This document shows positions 10,451 through 22,001 of a stretch of DNA of 64,000 bases, one piece after another (position 1 is the stretch's first letter; every line of letters begins with the position of its first letter). Under the pieces are notes generated by a model. The model did not search any database and had not been told where the DNA came from. It was given only the letters and a program-made list of their open reading frames with translations. A program made the position numbers and the translations under genes. Origin of the DNA: Acanthococcus lagerstroemiae (lineage: Eukaryota; Arthropoda; Insecta; Hemiptera; Eriococcidae); NCBI GenBank assembly GCA_031841125.1, contig CM063114.1, positions 35,485,574-35,549,573 of the forward strand, read 5' to 3'.

Positions 10451-10514
10451 GTTATGGGAGGGTAAGGTGGAAGGATGTTAGGAATACTTGAGAGGAAACA
10501 GACAACTTCCTTTA

Positions 10515-10745
10515 CACATTGAAGTGGTCGTTGTTTACTCTTGGTGATATTTTTTTCTAAATTTCCTCTCATTCTTCTCCTAAATTGATTCCAATAAAAA
10601 CAAATCAAATAAAAAAAACAAAACCTACAAAGTTTCCTGTCGATCGGATTAGGGGAATCCGTGCCAGAAGTTCCATTTCGTTCTTATGGGAAAAATACAT
10701 GAAGTTTTGACTTTTGTTCCAGACTAAATTTCCTTCCTATTCGGG
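10515..10745 (+). repeat. Foldback-family arm fragment (copy A1)
   Basis: Contains the family's signature run TCGATCGGATTAGGGGAA at about 10640, followed by GTGCCAGAAG and TTCTTATGGGAAAA. It is preceded by a diverged version of the GTTTACTCTTGG...TTTTTTTCTAAATT segment. The same order of segments occurs at 14532-15110, 45798-46070, 48925-49095 and 53930-54110. Confidence 0.6.
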
Positions 10746-11049
10746 CCGTACAGCGCTAGTATCGACTACTCTTATCAGCGATCAAAAGGTGAAGTTCTTG
10801 ACACATGTAACAAAATTTTGGAATCTCGGATGTACGGCCCGAATATTCACCAGGACTAAAGACCGGAAATTAAACAACAGAAAATTTGCTATCGGATTCA
10901 GCTTGTGACATTGGAAGATCTTTTGCTTTTCAACTTTTAGATTTTAATAGAATGTTTAACTTTCTCAAATTTCAGGCTTTACGTCAATCAGAGAATCTAG
11001 TAACACCAGATTTAGGGCTGCTCAAAGCGGTGGCGCGCTGTAGTCGTTT

Positions 11050-11315
11050 ACGAATGATTGAGTGAGTGAGTGAATCACTGAATCATTAGGTGAGTGACGT
11101 AGTGAGGAAGTGAATGAATAACTAAATTAGAAAACGAATGAATAACTGAGTAAGTGAGTGAATCACTGAATAAGTAAGCGAGTGACTAAGTGAAGCACAG
11201 ACTTATGAGTGAGTGATGGAGTGAGGAAGTGACTGAATAACTAAATTAGAGAACGAGTGAATGACTAAGCGGGTGAGTGAATCACTGAGTCACTGAGTAA
11301 GTGAGTGAGTAACTT
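11050..11315. repeat. GTGA-rich minisatellite with a ~119-bp higher-order unit
   Basis: Dense (G)AGTGA/AATGA motifs. A longer phrase, GTGAGGAAGTGA followed by CTGAATAACTAAATTAGA-like sequence, starts at about 11102 and again at 11221, so two higher-order units of about 119 bp are visible. No open frame or function. Confidence 0.75.
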
Positions 11316-11974
11316 AGTAAATATTAGGCTTTTGTTTTGCTTGTATGGAAATTATTTACACACAGTCAGCATTTCCGACGTCCCCCTTCCCACGATAAGG
11401 CCCAAACTGCTTCTACGTGATCAAGATCAAAAAGAATCTATTATTTGTGAATTTTCAGCTATGCTCTTTTGGAAGAGATTTCATCAGTTGCTGTCAGGAA
11501 TGGAAACTATTCGCTCAAATGTGTTTTAAATCGAAAACGTTCATGGCGTTTCAGTTCCTTTACCCTGCGAGCCAGTTAGCATCGGTATTCTCGTACACAG
11601 TAATTCATTTCCACGTTTTTCCGTGATTCTGTCGGAGCTCGGTGAGACGGCATCATCGGCATGAGAAATCATTTTCGTATACGTTTGAAAGAGAAACAGG
11701 AAAAAAAATTAGTCAAATTTTAGTTGACATCTGTAATAATCTTCTTAAACTGAGCAATTCGTCATTACAGGTTTAACGTAGCGTTTAAAGTTTAAACCAA
11801 ATTATAGCGCCGTCCTTATAAAATGCAGAATCGAGAGACAGAGAGAACGCGAGGTGATTTACCTATAATTATTTTGGACATGGCAATAAATAATTCTCAG
11901 TATTGCGTGACTATTGTCAAGGCATCATTGTGATAATGAACTTCCCAGTCATTATGCAACATTAAGACGAGGTA

Positions 11975-12000
11975 CAAAAAAAAAAAAAAAAAAAAAAATA
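11975..12000. repeat. Poly(A) run
   Basis: An uninterrupted A tract of more than 20 bases. No retroposed sequence is recognisable immediately upstream. Confidence 0.7.
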
Positions 12001-12387
12001 GTAAGAAAACACGCTACAAAATCTACGGCTGAGAAGATAGGAAAAAAATCTGGAAACAGTAAAAGAAGACGAAGAAAAATCTGATTATATCGCTTCTGCG
12101 TGGCTAATGACTGGATCTGTAATCAATTTAGTCGATATACTTTTTTCGCCGTTGCATTTCAGAATTCGTTACAACTATAAAGAGTAAAACGACTTCGCGT
12201 ATTGGTATACTTAATTCTGTAAATTAATTAGCCCCCTTCTATGCGTGCTCCCTTAGAGCAATGGGGGCCTTAAAAAAGAACTGAAGGCACATAGGAGAAA
12301 GAAAATTCCGACAGATGAACCTTGACGAAAGCAAGGGGAAACTATATCAGTATTCGTCCTTGGAGATGCGTCTCCATCGCCACAATT

Positions 12388-12956
12388 GAGGACCTGACTT
12401 CCAAAACGCGGTTAGTCCAAATAATCGAAAATCTAGTTCTTAGCGCAATCTGGTGGAGCAAGTCAAAAGGCACGACGATTTAGAGCCAGCTAAACCTTTC
12501 TTTCGTTCTTTTTTATGATACTGATTTACTTGTTTTTTTCAAATTTTGTGAATATAAGACTCTTATGACTGTCAGTCATACGTCTGAAGGGTGGCGGGAG
12601 GAGGGGGGGCATTGTTTACGTGTGTCTCGTTCACTGGAACGGTCGTCTCTAAGCTGTATCTTCCGATTTCCGACAGTTTCTAGGTCAAGATGTACGAATT
12701 TTAACCTTTCACAAGTATGACATGGCCTGCAAAAACGAGCGAAGTCCACCACTTCTCCCACTTTGCACACCCTTAGCTCGAAGACTGTTCGCACGCCAAC
12801 CTTCATACTTAAGTGGTAATAGCACTGACCTCTCCTCTTTCTATCCACGCAACTAAATCAGTGTTACCACTCATCGTTCGCGAGTCAGAGTGTTCTTTTT
12901 TAGATTTCCCAACATTTCGTTTTCTGGACTAAGCGCGTTTTGGAAGTCAGGTCCTG
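12388..12956. mobile_element. TIR element flanked by AATT (copy 1, 569 bp)
   Basis: The termini are inverted copies: GAGGACCTGACTTCCAAAAC at the left, and the right end reads the complement of CAGGACCTGACTTCCAAAAC, with similarity continuing into CGCG/TTAGTCCA. AATT flanks both sides (12384-12387, 12957-12960). A second copy at 32675-33171 has the same termini and the same AATT flanks. No transposase is encoded, so it is a non-autonomous DNA transposon. AATT could be a 4-bp target duplication or belong to the element; the superfamily is unresolved. Confidence 0.8.
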
Positions 12957-12960
12957 AATT

Positions 12961-13330
12961 ATGATAGCAACTCACAAAGTGATTAATAATTACGGACGTC
13001 AAAAGTCTCCCATTCGGATGTCTATGCAGAGACTACCAAATGAAAGACTATCAGCATTGAGAATAGGGACATGGATTATAAGAACACTGAATGGGGTAGA
13101 TAAATTAGAAAACTTAAAAAAAGAAATGAAAACATTAAAATTAGATATAACAGAAATTAGTGAAGAGAGATGGCCAGAAGAAAATGATTTTGGAACAGGG
13201 GAGCATGAAATAATTAATACAGCTGCGAAAACAGGGTAAGCAAGCGTAGGCATTATTATGAATAAGACTATAGAGAATAGAGTGCAAAGTTATGCCCAGC
13301 ATAGTAGGTGTGTCTGCCAGGTGTGGGCAC
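12961..13330 (+). pseudogene. RTE/BovB-like LINE: 5' part of the endonuclease domain
   Basis: The frame reads RLPNERLSALRIGTWIIRTL, then KLENLKKEMKTLKLDITEIS and EERWPEENDFGTGEHEI. After a TAA at 13237-13239 it continues in phase as ASVGIIMNKTIENRVQSYAQ. This is the N-terminal APE-type endonuclease of RTE-like LINEs, commonly annotated as craniofacial development protein 2-like in insects. The Asn normally following TW in the first catalytic motif is replaced by Ile, and the nonsense codon falls where Gln is usual; the Glu of ISEERW is kept. It is truncated at about 13330, so most of the endonuclease and all of the RT are missing. It starts directly at the right flank of the AATT element. Confidence 0.82.
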
Positions 13331-13628
13331 ACTCTACTTTTTCTAGAATTTTTTTTCCCCTCCACTAATATAGTCACGATAATATAAAATATTATTCATT
13401 TCTCATTTTCTTTAAAAATAAGAGCTAATCCTCGGTCAAACTTGGAATTTGCCAAAGTTGCAACACTGATTATCGAAAATATAATTTTAACATTGGTATC
13501 GACTTGGAGCGTTCTCTTTCTATCCATCAGCAGGAGTGGACAATCCTGTTTCTGGCACATCCTACTCGAAAGGCCCAGACACGTTTATAATAGAGTTTCA
13601 TTTTACCCGTGAGTGTTTTATCCTTCAG

Positions 13629-13871
13629 CAGTGGCGGATCTATGGGGGAGTGTTTTGGGGGTTCGGACACCCCCTTCGGGCCGAAGAAGAAAAAAAAACA
13701 TTGCGAAAGCGCATTATATAAAAAAGGAATGAACGTGTACACCTGCAGTGCTGTAGTCCTGTGTGGACTTGAAAATATATCAAGAAACAACCTCGGTTTT
13801 TTAGGGGGCGGAGGTGGAAAAAGTGTTATTTTCAAAACTCCCCCCTTGGAAAATTTCTAGATCTGCCACTG
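13629..13871. mobile_element. hAT-type MITE, 243 bp
   Basis: The termini are CAGTGGCGGATCTA at the left and the complement of CAGTGGCAGATCTA at the right, flanked by a perfect 8-bp duplication tccttcag (13621-13628 and 13872-13879). The 8-bp TSD and CAGTGGCG termini are typical of the hAT superfamily. The G-rich left half and C-rich right half extend the pairing. No transposase is present. Confidence 0.93.
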
Positions 13872-14334
13872 TCCTTCAGTCCTGCTGAAAGTCAAAAAGG
13901 CGAAGGCAAGGTTGCCTCAATGTTACACCTAATCGATCTACACGAATTTCTGTTCACCCTCCTATCCCTTTAAAACGATGTACATGTAAATACCGAATGA
14001 CTGAAATTCGACATATTTTTCAGTAAACCAGAAAGTATACTGCGTACCCATGTTAAGCTAATGGCCGCTGCTCGAGGTGGAATGTAAGTGTGCGATGTCA
14101 CGAAACCCAGAACCTACCTTAACAACGCTAATTGAATTAAATTTTTGTCCGTTTTAATTTGGAAAAACAAACGATAAATGCTCGGCATGCTTGGCGAACA
14201 CGAAAGGGGAGGACCGACCGTTTAGCACATGTGGAAAAACAAGCACCGGCGGTGTGGCGGCGGAGTTGCAAAGGTGATAATTTTACGCTCGCGCGTGATT
14301 TAATTTTACGTTAGAAGACGACCTGGAACGCTGG

Positions 14335-14458
14335 AACTGATTATGCCACTCGTCTAGCCAAATATCGTATACAAGACAAAACCATAGAGGAAGACTGTGT
14401 GCAAAGAGCCAATTTCAGACGATCGCGAGCAGAGAACTCAGTATACAGGGTTTTATAG
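14335..14458 (+). other. Short coding-like frame of unknown identity
   Basis: A frame of about 40 codons opens after TAG, includes AGTDYATRLAKYRIQDKTIE, continues into EDCVQRANFRRSRAENS and ends at TAG. Its balanced charged and hydrophobic composition looks more protein-like than the chance frames around it. I do not recognise it. It could be a remnant of a transposon ORF or an exon; no splice signals are convincing. Confidence 0.2.
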
Positions 14459-14531
14459 AGTTGGTGGCAGGCCCGGAAGGATGTTGTGGGTTTCGTTATG
14501 AAAAATAAGCTACTTCATGTAAATCAGAGTA

Positions 14532-15110
14532 GCCTTCATCTATTCTTGATGGATTTTTTTTCGAATTTTACACGGAACCCCCTCCCCCTTCCCCGCAAGA
14601 TGAGTTTTAATGAAATCAAAAATAAAAATTCATGCAGTGTTTGAGGTCGATCGGATAAGAGGAAGACGTACCTCAAGCTCTCTTCCTTCTCATTCCCCAT
14701 TTTTATGGGAAAATTACACAGTTTTGACATTTTTAACGAATTTTTTCCTCAATCCCTAACGGCGCTGAGAATTCATTCTCTCAAATTTCGAAAATTTATT
14801 CGATCTAAATCAGAACTAAAATAGTTTGATTTTCTAATGAGGATTAATGACCCCGAGAGAGTGGCCATAATAGAGGGGCGATAATGAAAAATTGAAATTC
14901 GAGGTAGTGGTCGATTTACGAGTTTTCGGGGTTACTGAATTCAATTCTGACGGTAATTGTTACACTTTACATTCGACCTCCTGAGGTACCCCAGAGGGAA
15001 GGGGGGGAGTAAAATATTAATCATTTTCCCAATAGATTTTCGAAGTCGCTGAATTCAGTTCTGGGGATCATTTTTATATTCGACGCCCTGGTGTACCACG
15101 CCTGCAAATC
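14532..15110 (+). repeat. Foldback-family left arm (copy A2)
   Basis: The segments are in the same order as the left arm at 45798-46680: TTTTTTTCGAATTTTA, GGTCGATCGGATAAG, TTATGGGAAAATTACA, CTCTCAAATTTCGAAAA, TAGTTTGATTT, then GAATTCAATTCTG, ATTCGACCTCCTGAGGTACC, AAAATATTAATCATTTTCC and a second GAATTCAGTTCTGGGG. It stops before the inverted second half seen at 46.7-47.5 kb, so it is a half element. Confidence 0.7.
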
Positions 15111-15779
15111 GATGGGTCTTTTTCGCGCTTTTAGGGATGGATTTTCCCAAATCGAACGGTATTTTCTCAACTTTTCTCACTAGACCGACTTTATCAGAAA
15201 GAGCTCGCCTCCAGTTGCTGCGACTTTGATTATTGTTGTATACATATTTTTTAATATATATATTTATCATTTTTTTAAATCTACCTACAAATCGTTTACT
15301 TCCATGGAATTTTTACATCTTGTTTCTCGTCTCATGGAAGTGGCGAGTTCTTGTTGCTCGTAATTATTCCTTAAGGAAATAGGCACATCTTAAAAATAAC
15401 ACATTATGCTACACTTATTTTACTTATAATTCACCCTTCTTTCCTATTCAATTCTATTTTTGACTTCCAGAATTATTTTTATATATTTTTTTTATTTTGA
15501 GAAAATTTTCTTTTTTTCATGATGTCCTTTTCTCCAGCTCAATGATATATTTTTCTTTTAATTTTTCTAGTTTTCTGCAGTCTCTGAAGGTGTGGTCCGG
15601 GGTGCAGAGGCGACGTGAGGGAGGGAATGGGGAGAAGGAATTCCCGCAGTAGAATTTTCATTCGGTAATTTCGGTAAATTGGGTTAAATTCGGCAAAATT
15701 TTGAAAATTTTATAATATTTCTGTTCTTTTTGGAAAAATTTTACAATTCGGAAAATTGTAGTGAGATTTTCTAAGCTGT

Positions 15780-16081
15780 CTGTTTTCGTAGATGAAGACG
15801 CAACACGAAACTCCAACGCGAAACAGCGAATAGCCGACAGCCGACTACAGAGTACAGACTATTCGCTGTTCTGTGTTTCGCTTTTCGTCGTTTCGCACAT
15901 TTTCGGGCATAGTGTGTAGGTTTTTTTCGTGTTTCGCAGTTTTTTCGCACTTGAGCGATTTTTGTGCGAAACGCAAAGAAAACGAAACACGAAAAATTCA
16001 TTTTTTCGTCGGTAGTGTGAAACGTTTCGCTGATGTTTCGTCATTTTTCGTTCATGTTTCACGACCAAACCTGCGAAACGA
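15780..16081. repeat. GCGAAAC/GTTTCGC-rich palindromic region
   Basis: The heptamer GCGAAAC and its complement, with close variants, recur many times. One clear stem pairs GCGAAACAGCGAATAG at about 15820 with CTATTCGCTG at about 15868. No target duplication was identified, so its status as a transposon end is unproven. It abuts the satellite that follows. Confidence 0.5.
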
Positions 16082-17340
16082 TGAAATAATCTCGGGGAAA
16101 ATTTCCGATGATTTCCGAAGAATTTCATCGAAAATCTTTGGGGAAAATCTCCGATAATTTCCAAAGAATTTCATCCGAGTTTATTTTCGAGAAGATTCCT
16201 TTAATTTCCAGCTAATTTTCGAGGAATTTTATCAAAAATATTAAGGGAAAAGTTCCGATCATTTTCGAAGAATTTCGTCGAACATCATTGAAAAAATCTT
16301 CAATGATTTTAAGAGAATTTTGTTGAAAATTTTAGGAAAAATCTCTAACGATGCTAAAGGTTTTAATTGGAAATCAACGAGAAATATCACTGATGATTTT
16401 TGAAGCATTTCTTCAGAAAAAAAAGGTTTGATGATTTCAAGAGATTTTTATCGGAAAATTATGGGTTAAATTACCGGTGATTTCCGAAGAATTTCATCAG
16501 AAATGTTCTGGGGAAATCTCCGATGATTTCCGAGGAATTTTATCAGAAATTTTTGGGAACAATCTCTGATAATCTCCAGAGAATTTCATCGGAAATCTTC
16601 AGAAAAAATTTTCAATGTTTTCCAAAGATTTTCTTCACAAATCTTCCGATAATCTTTAAAGAATTTCATCAAAAATATCTTGGAAAAATCCAAAGGTTTT
16701 TGAAGAATTTTATCGATGACAATAATTAGGGAAAACCCCTGATGATTTCCAAAGAATTTCATCGGAAATTTTTAGAAAAAAATTCCGAAAATTTCCGAAA
16801 AATCCCATCGGAAATCTTGAAGAAAAATTTCCAATGTTTTCCAGAAAATTTTATTAAAATTCTTTTAGAAAATTTTCCGATAATTTTCGAATAAAAAATA
16901 ATCGCGGGAAAAACTCCGATGGTTTTTGAAGAATTTTATCGAAAATCTTTAGGAAAAATCTCTAACAATTTCCAAAAAGTAATTTCATTGAAAATCTTCG
17001 AGAAGAGTCTCCGATGATTTTTAAGGAATTTCATCGGAAATAATTGGAAAAACATTCCGATAATTCCTGAAGAATTGAGACAATTTCCCACTCATGCGAT
17101 GGAATCGGAGATTTTTTCCGAAGATCTTTCATAAAATTTTTCGGAAATCGTTGGAAATTTTTTCTGAAGATTTCTGATGAAATCCTCCGAAAATTAGCGG
17201 AGATTTTATTTTCGAAGATTTTCAATGACATTTTTTCAAAATTATCGGAGATTTTTCTCAAATCATTTGCCGTAAAGTGGTTCGAAAATTGTGAGCTGAT
17301 TTCCGAAGAATTTCATCAAAAATCTTCTGAAACTAGTGAA
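16082..17340. repeat. Degenerate ~46-bp satellite with an inverted segment
   Basis: The consensus phrase TCCGATGATTTCCGAAGAAT followed by TTCATCGGAAATCTTCGGG repeats about every 46 bp (for example starts at about 16104 and 16150) through about 17075. From about 17080 to 17270 the same unit runs in the opposite orientation, and a forward unit reappears at about 17295-17335. The unit is itself nearly palindromic. Translations of the forward array (plus strand near 16580) and of the inverted block (minus strand near 17180) share RISSEIFRKNFQ, confirming the inversion. The open frames here are by-products of the repeat. Confidence 0.85.
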
Positions 17341-17739
17341 AAGACCCCTGAGTACAACTATGACAAACGTACGATTGAAAAATTTACTAATGGTGAATTG
17401 TAACAAAGATAAATATATATATGACAATAAGCTTGAGAAGAGTTATGCAGAAATGGCTCGTCATAAAAAAAACTCTTGGAAGTAGTTTGAAAACATTTTT
17501 CCTCTTAAAATTAATTTTTTTTATTATTATTATATTTTTTACCATGATGTTAAGTACTTTATGAGTTTTTTTTGTAATACTTTTCTACTGACATTGATAT
17601 TACTTTTTATTCAAATAAATAAAATTTGTACTCACATCACAGCTACGTCAACATTCAATGCAAAAAAAAATTCTTCGGCCATTTAGAATTCTTATTCGGC
17701 ACTTTTGTACCCGACCCCCCCCCCCTCCAAGAAAAATTC

Positions 17740-19790
17740 ATTCGAACCGCCTTTGCCGGGGTGTCTTCCTCTTCACAGCATTCCCTGTATGTACCATCTT
17801 TAACTATTTCAAACTTTTGTAGGTAGTTTCAAAAATTAACGTGGCCACTCAGATATTGTGTGAAGTAGTAATCTGATTTAAAATTTTTATTTTTCATTTT
17901 TTGGTTTTGATTTCTGGGATTAGTTTAACTATTCCTCTTCCTGTTTTTTCCTCGTCGTATAATTTTTGCCAATTTTGAATCGTCTCTTCCTTTATTTATT
18001 ATTTTTTTTTTTATTATTTTGAGTTTTTTTGTTTATTTCACCAGATTTATATTATGCTTTTACTTGTTCAATTTGGTTAGTTTGGCTTAATTGAAGTTTA
18101 TACTGGGATTATTCCAGCTATTACGTGATCTGTTTGAAGGAGATTACATTTATTAGTATGAGTCTTTGCAAGGTTTTTAGTTTTTTAATGTCAGATTTCC
18201 TTATTCTTTCAAAATAAATTGAGGATCCATATTCCGTAATTGATCGAAAGAGGGTTTTGTATTTCTTTTTATTGAGTATCATATCCATGTGTGTTACTGT
18301 ACAGTGCTCTCATTTTATTGTAGTATTTCTTAATCTTATCTATTGTGTATATAATGTGCTTGTCCGGCAATGAGAAATGGGGGCTCGGACCCGGCCCCAA
18401 AGCGTTCCCCCGGCCACTGATGCGATGCTCGAAAGGGTAGTTTCCGGGGCCGGAAGTGCGGTGTCATAGGGGCCACTTTGGCATGCGTGCATCGCCCTAC
18501 GTCCCACCACACCTTCCTCGGTAATTTATAATGTGCTTGTTAAAGTTCATGTTATGATCTATTATCATCCCTAGGTATTTAATTTAATTTTTAAACTGTA
18601 TGGTTTCTTGGTTTAGCTTGATCTTTTGTCCCATGATTCGAAGAAATTCTCCCTCATTGTGTCCCCTTGATACAACAACATTTGTGTTTTGTTAGGATTT
18701 AGTTGGAGGCCGAATTCTTTTAATGTCGTGTTGATTGTTATTACAGTTTCGTTTATTTTTTGTGAATCGTTGTCTACCTCATTCACTCCTATAATTTATT
18801 AGCAATAAGTCGTCTGCGAAGCGTAACAGATTAATGCTTTTTCTTTCTTTTATTTTCCTATGTACTTCTGACATTGCTAGATTGAATAGGGTGGGAGAGA
18901 GGGCTGAACCCTAGGGCACTCCTGCGCTAAGGTTGTATTCTAAAATTTTGTTTTCATTTTCATCTAGCACTACTATTTTTCTATTTACTAGAAAACTTTT
19001 AGTTAGTTGTAACAAGTGTGGGCTTATTTTGTTCATTTTCATGACTTCAAGTATATATGACCATTTGATTCTGTCAAAGGCATACTGTACATCAAAACTT
19101 ATAAGTATGGTGTGTTTGTACCTTTTCCTAAAATTATCTATTGTTCTAGCTATTTCATTAAGTGCCGTTTCTGTTGACCTTCCCTCCATGTAGCCAAACT
19201 GATTTTCTTGGAGAATGTTATCTTTGTTTATTTCTTCGTTTAAATAGTGTTTAATTATCTTTTCATAAAGTTTGCCTATTGCGGACAGTAGTATGATTGA
19301 TCTGTAGCAGTTTATTTCTGTTGGTCTTTATCTGGTTTATTCAACAGTTTTATTTTACCGGTTTTCCATCTTTCCGGAAAGGTGTCAAAGTTCAAGTATT
19401 TTTCCAGTACTATTTTCAGTATTTCTGGGTCATTTTTATTTATTATTTTTATCATTTTATCTTGACTGTTGGCTTTCCTACTATTCAGTTTTTTGATTAT
19501 GCTAGTTATTGTGTGTTGATCAATTTTGGTTTCGTTTGAATTTGTTGATGGTAAAGTTTGGTAATGTATCAATTAGTTGTGGAAAAAGTAGTTCAAAGAT
19601 TTTTTTATACTTTTTTTTTTGTCTGTGATAATTATTCTATCAGTGGTTTTTAATGAAGGAAAAATCAAACTTTTTATATTTTTCTATTACTAAATATGGC
19701 TTTACCCAGACCTTTGAATGAGAGACAAGATTCATCCAGGCTTTGTTTTCAGCGTTAAAGATTTCTTCCTCATATTCCCTCTGTATTGTT
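17740..19790 (-). pseudogene. Jockey/I/R1-like LINE ORF2 remnant (RT to C-terminal tail)
   Basis: Read on the minus strand, order is conserved: linker (WVKPYLVIEKYKK), RT fingers (LNSRKA, ERWKTGKIKLLNKPDKD), palm motif A (ISFDVQYAFDRIKWSYI at about 19050-19100), GVP-stop-GSALSPTLFNLAMSEV near 18850-18930, motif C LRFADDLLLIN near 18795-18830, thumb YLGMIIDHNMNFNKHI, YGSSIYFERIRKSD, and tail FTQYLSGHVNF with DGTYRECCEEEDTP near 17780. In the tail the usual Cys/His knuckle is partly lost. The stop replaces the Gln expected after GVP (one C-to-T change). Several other stops and shifts exist. A 163-bp SINE-like repeat interrupts it at 18364-18526. The endonuclease and ORF1 are absent. Clade assignment among Jockey, I and R1 groups is tentative. 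Confidence 0.82.
18364..18526 (+). mobile_element. SINE-C copy 1 inside the Jockey-like LINE
   Basis: A GC-rich insertion flanked by a perfect 14-bp duplication tataatgtgcttgt (18350-18363 and 18527-18540). Removing the insert and one TSD joins the LINE frame across ...NFNKHIIYTI..., which independently confirms the insertion. The core CACTGATGCGATGCTCGAAA through GGTGTCATAGGGGCCACTTT and CCACCACACC recurs at 46940-47055 and 61239-61354. A GGGTCCGAGCCCC on the minus strand is a weak B-box candidate. Orientation is tentative. Confidence 0.85.
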
Positions 19791-21548
19791 CACGGGAAGG
19801 AAACTTCTACGAGTAAAAATCACGAACCTTAACATTTTCAGAACATGCTCACCTTACGGCAGATTCTAAATTGAAAACATTTCGAATCTCTGATTTGCAA
19901 GTTTTTTAATTAATAAATCTAGCCTCAATGTTTCCGCATTTGGAAATACGTACGTATAAAATGTAACCCAATACAGTTATCCGAAAATATCTCGCAAGAC
20001 CTATAAATGCATACACGAAGTAGCCGAAAAATTAAACAATTTACCAGGTCAAATGCAGCTCGGCAATAAAAAAAAACCATACATGTGGCTCGGGAGCTGA
20101 CATATGAGATGTTCTGTAGATGATATCCAATATTTTTTTACACATGGTTAGTTTTACACGTTCGCGGATTTGTTTTCTCTATTCGCGATGTTCAACGTTA
20201 ATAGTGTTCGTGTTGCGAATTATTTTCATCAAATTTACCTTCTCCGATTTCTGAAGTTGTTAAGGCTGCAGAAATGCATCGATTTTACCAATAAATTAGA
20301 ATATTCAATACACGAGGAAGGTAAGTCTGTGCAGAGCAGCACCAATTTGCTTTGAAGGTAGGAAAAGCGAATTTACAGAAGAAATTTAAGAGCGGCACCA
20401 ATTTGTCTGACGGCAGGAAAAGCGAATTTGCAGAACGAGCAGAGGAAATTTAATCGCAGATTTGAAAATGTAAATGCTTTCCAAGCGATATTAATCGTAC
20501 GCATAATTCATTTTCAACCCTTACATTAGAAAATTGCACGACATAATGACGATATTGTCGAATTACATGCAACGTTGCAACATACATGTATATCGTGCTG
20601 CCGTTTCCACAAAAAAAAAAAAATTAATTTTTATTTTAACGAAACCAACAGTAATCTGTATTTTCTAACCGAGGGAAAGCTATTGAGAAACTTATCTGGA
20701 ACATAAATTCACTTTTATCCATATAAAAAATTCATATAACGGTTTAAGTCCCAATATTTTATGGGGTCGCAATATACCCGGAGAATTTAGATTTACATTT
20801 CACTTTCATCGTTATCGAGACGCAGTTCTGGCAACTTTATAAACTTGTATTTGGATATAATTTTCATTTTCATTTCCTACAATAAATTCTTCTGGCATTA
20901 TTGTCGTCTACTAATTTTATTTCGCGAACTTATGCTGTTCTGCCCTTTTTCGCCATTATAAAAGTTGGGATAATCGCTGGCAATCATTTTGTTTGTTTTG
21001 AATTTAACCACAATGTAGTTAAGTCATCGTGTAGGCATTTTGTCTCTCGCCGAATAGTTCTAGACGAAATTAAAGGCCATATTTGGCGACGACTTTGAAT
21101 GCATTTTTTTAGTGTGGCTCAATTTTATTTACACGTCGCAGTTTTTGTAATACGTAAGTATAAAGTTTAAATTGAAGCCGAAGGATATACGAAAGGCTAG
21201 TATCAAAATTTCAATTTTGGATTTGAATTCAGGATAAGAAACTAGACTAGACATACTTTTTTCTTTTCGGATTTATACAGCCTCAATTTTGGTTGCGTTG
21301 GTCTAGCGCAATATCATTGGCGGCAAAATCGGTGTAGTGGCGTCGCGAGTGCAACACATGGATTGTTCACATGTCGCAGAGTATGATACAAAGCTTTTAA
21401 GGCAAATTCATGGTTTTCCAAAAAAAAAAATTATAAAAAACGGAAATTTGAAATTTCCCTTACGGCTTACAAGATTTAGTCTCTCAGTAACAAAAGAAAT
21501 CCACCAGATGTGAGCCACGTGGATACGCTAGTGAAAGAGTGACATAAA
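19791..21548. other. Unassigned AT-rich sequence
   Basis: No gene or repeat recognised. Short frames (20170-20355, 20901-21098) carry no motif. At about 20318-20450 the phrase GAGCAGCACCAATTTG / GCGGCACCAATTTG with AGGAAAAGCGAATTT occurs twice, a tandem duplication of about 60 bp. Confidence 0.4.
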
Positions 21549-22001
21549 AAAGGAACTGGTAACGCCCAGACCGTGTCTACCCGTAGCACACAGCGTCATA
21601 AAATCAGAAGTGAAGGCTTGGATAAGGAAGTAGATGAAAATGCACTGGAGGTGGCCAGTGGCATGAAAGTCAACAAAACACTGATGGGGGACGCTCCTGG
21701 TAAGTTCATGAAGTTTTTACTAGGGCTCAATAGAAAACATGCTAGGCTCATGGTCGGACTACCAACTGGACATGGAGCCACAAAACACATGTGGTATAAA
21801 ATAGGAGTGACAAAAAGCAGCTCCTGCAGGCAACGTGGAGAAGAGGAGGAAACCTCTTCACATCATATGTCAGCATACCCAGCAACAGGCGGGGTAAGAC
21901 GCGAAGCATTGGGACTGGAGTATTCAGCACCCAATGAAGTCAACGGGATAGAATTTGGTAAAATTTTCACATTGGCTGTGAAAGTGAGGCTACTGAGCTG
22001 A
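21549..22001 (+). pseudogene. Jockey/R1-like LINE C-terminal tail
   Basis: One open frame encodes LLGLNRKHARLMVGLPTGHG, then KIGVTKSSSCRQRGEEEETS and SHHMSAYPATGG. It corresponds to the region after RNase H in R1/Jockey-type ORF2 proteins, where the standard form is L-x-R-x2-L-R-x-LVG-x-LTGH followed by CRxCGEEEETSxHxLCxCPAL. The first Cys survives, but the second and the Cys after the His are replaced, so the zinc knuckle is dead. Upstream, HKKGTGNAQT near 21545 may be the end of the RNase H region. No RT is adjacent; it is an isolated 3' fragment on the strand opposite to its LINE neighbours. Confidence 0.75.

Noticed and set aside
15859..17261. Several frames of 66-101 codons in the satellite and GCGAAAC region
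   Set aside because: They translate the repeat itself (repeated ISSEIFRKNFQ-like strings) and exist on both strands.
16082..17340. CRISPR-like array
   Set aside because: Units are contiguous and degenerate with no unique spacers, and the genome is eukaryotic.
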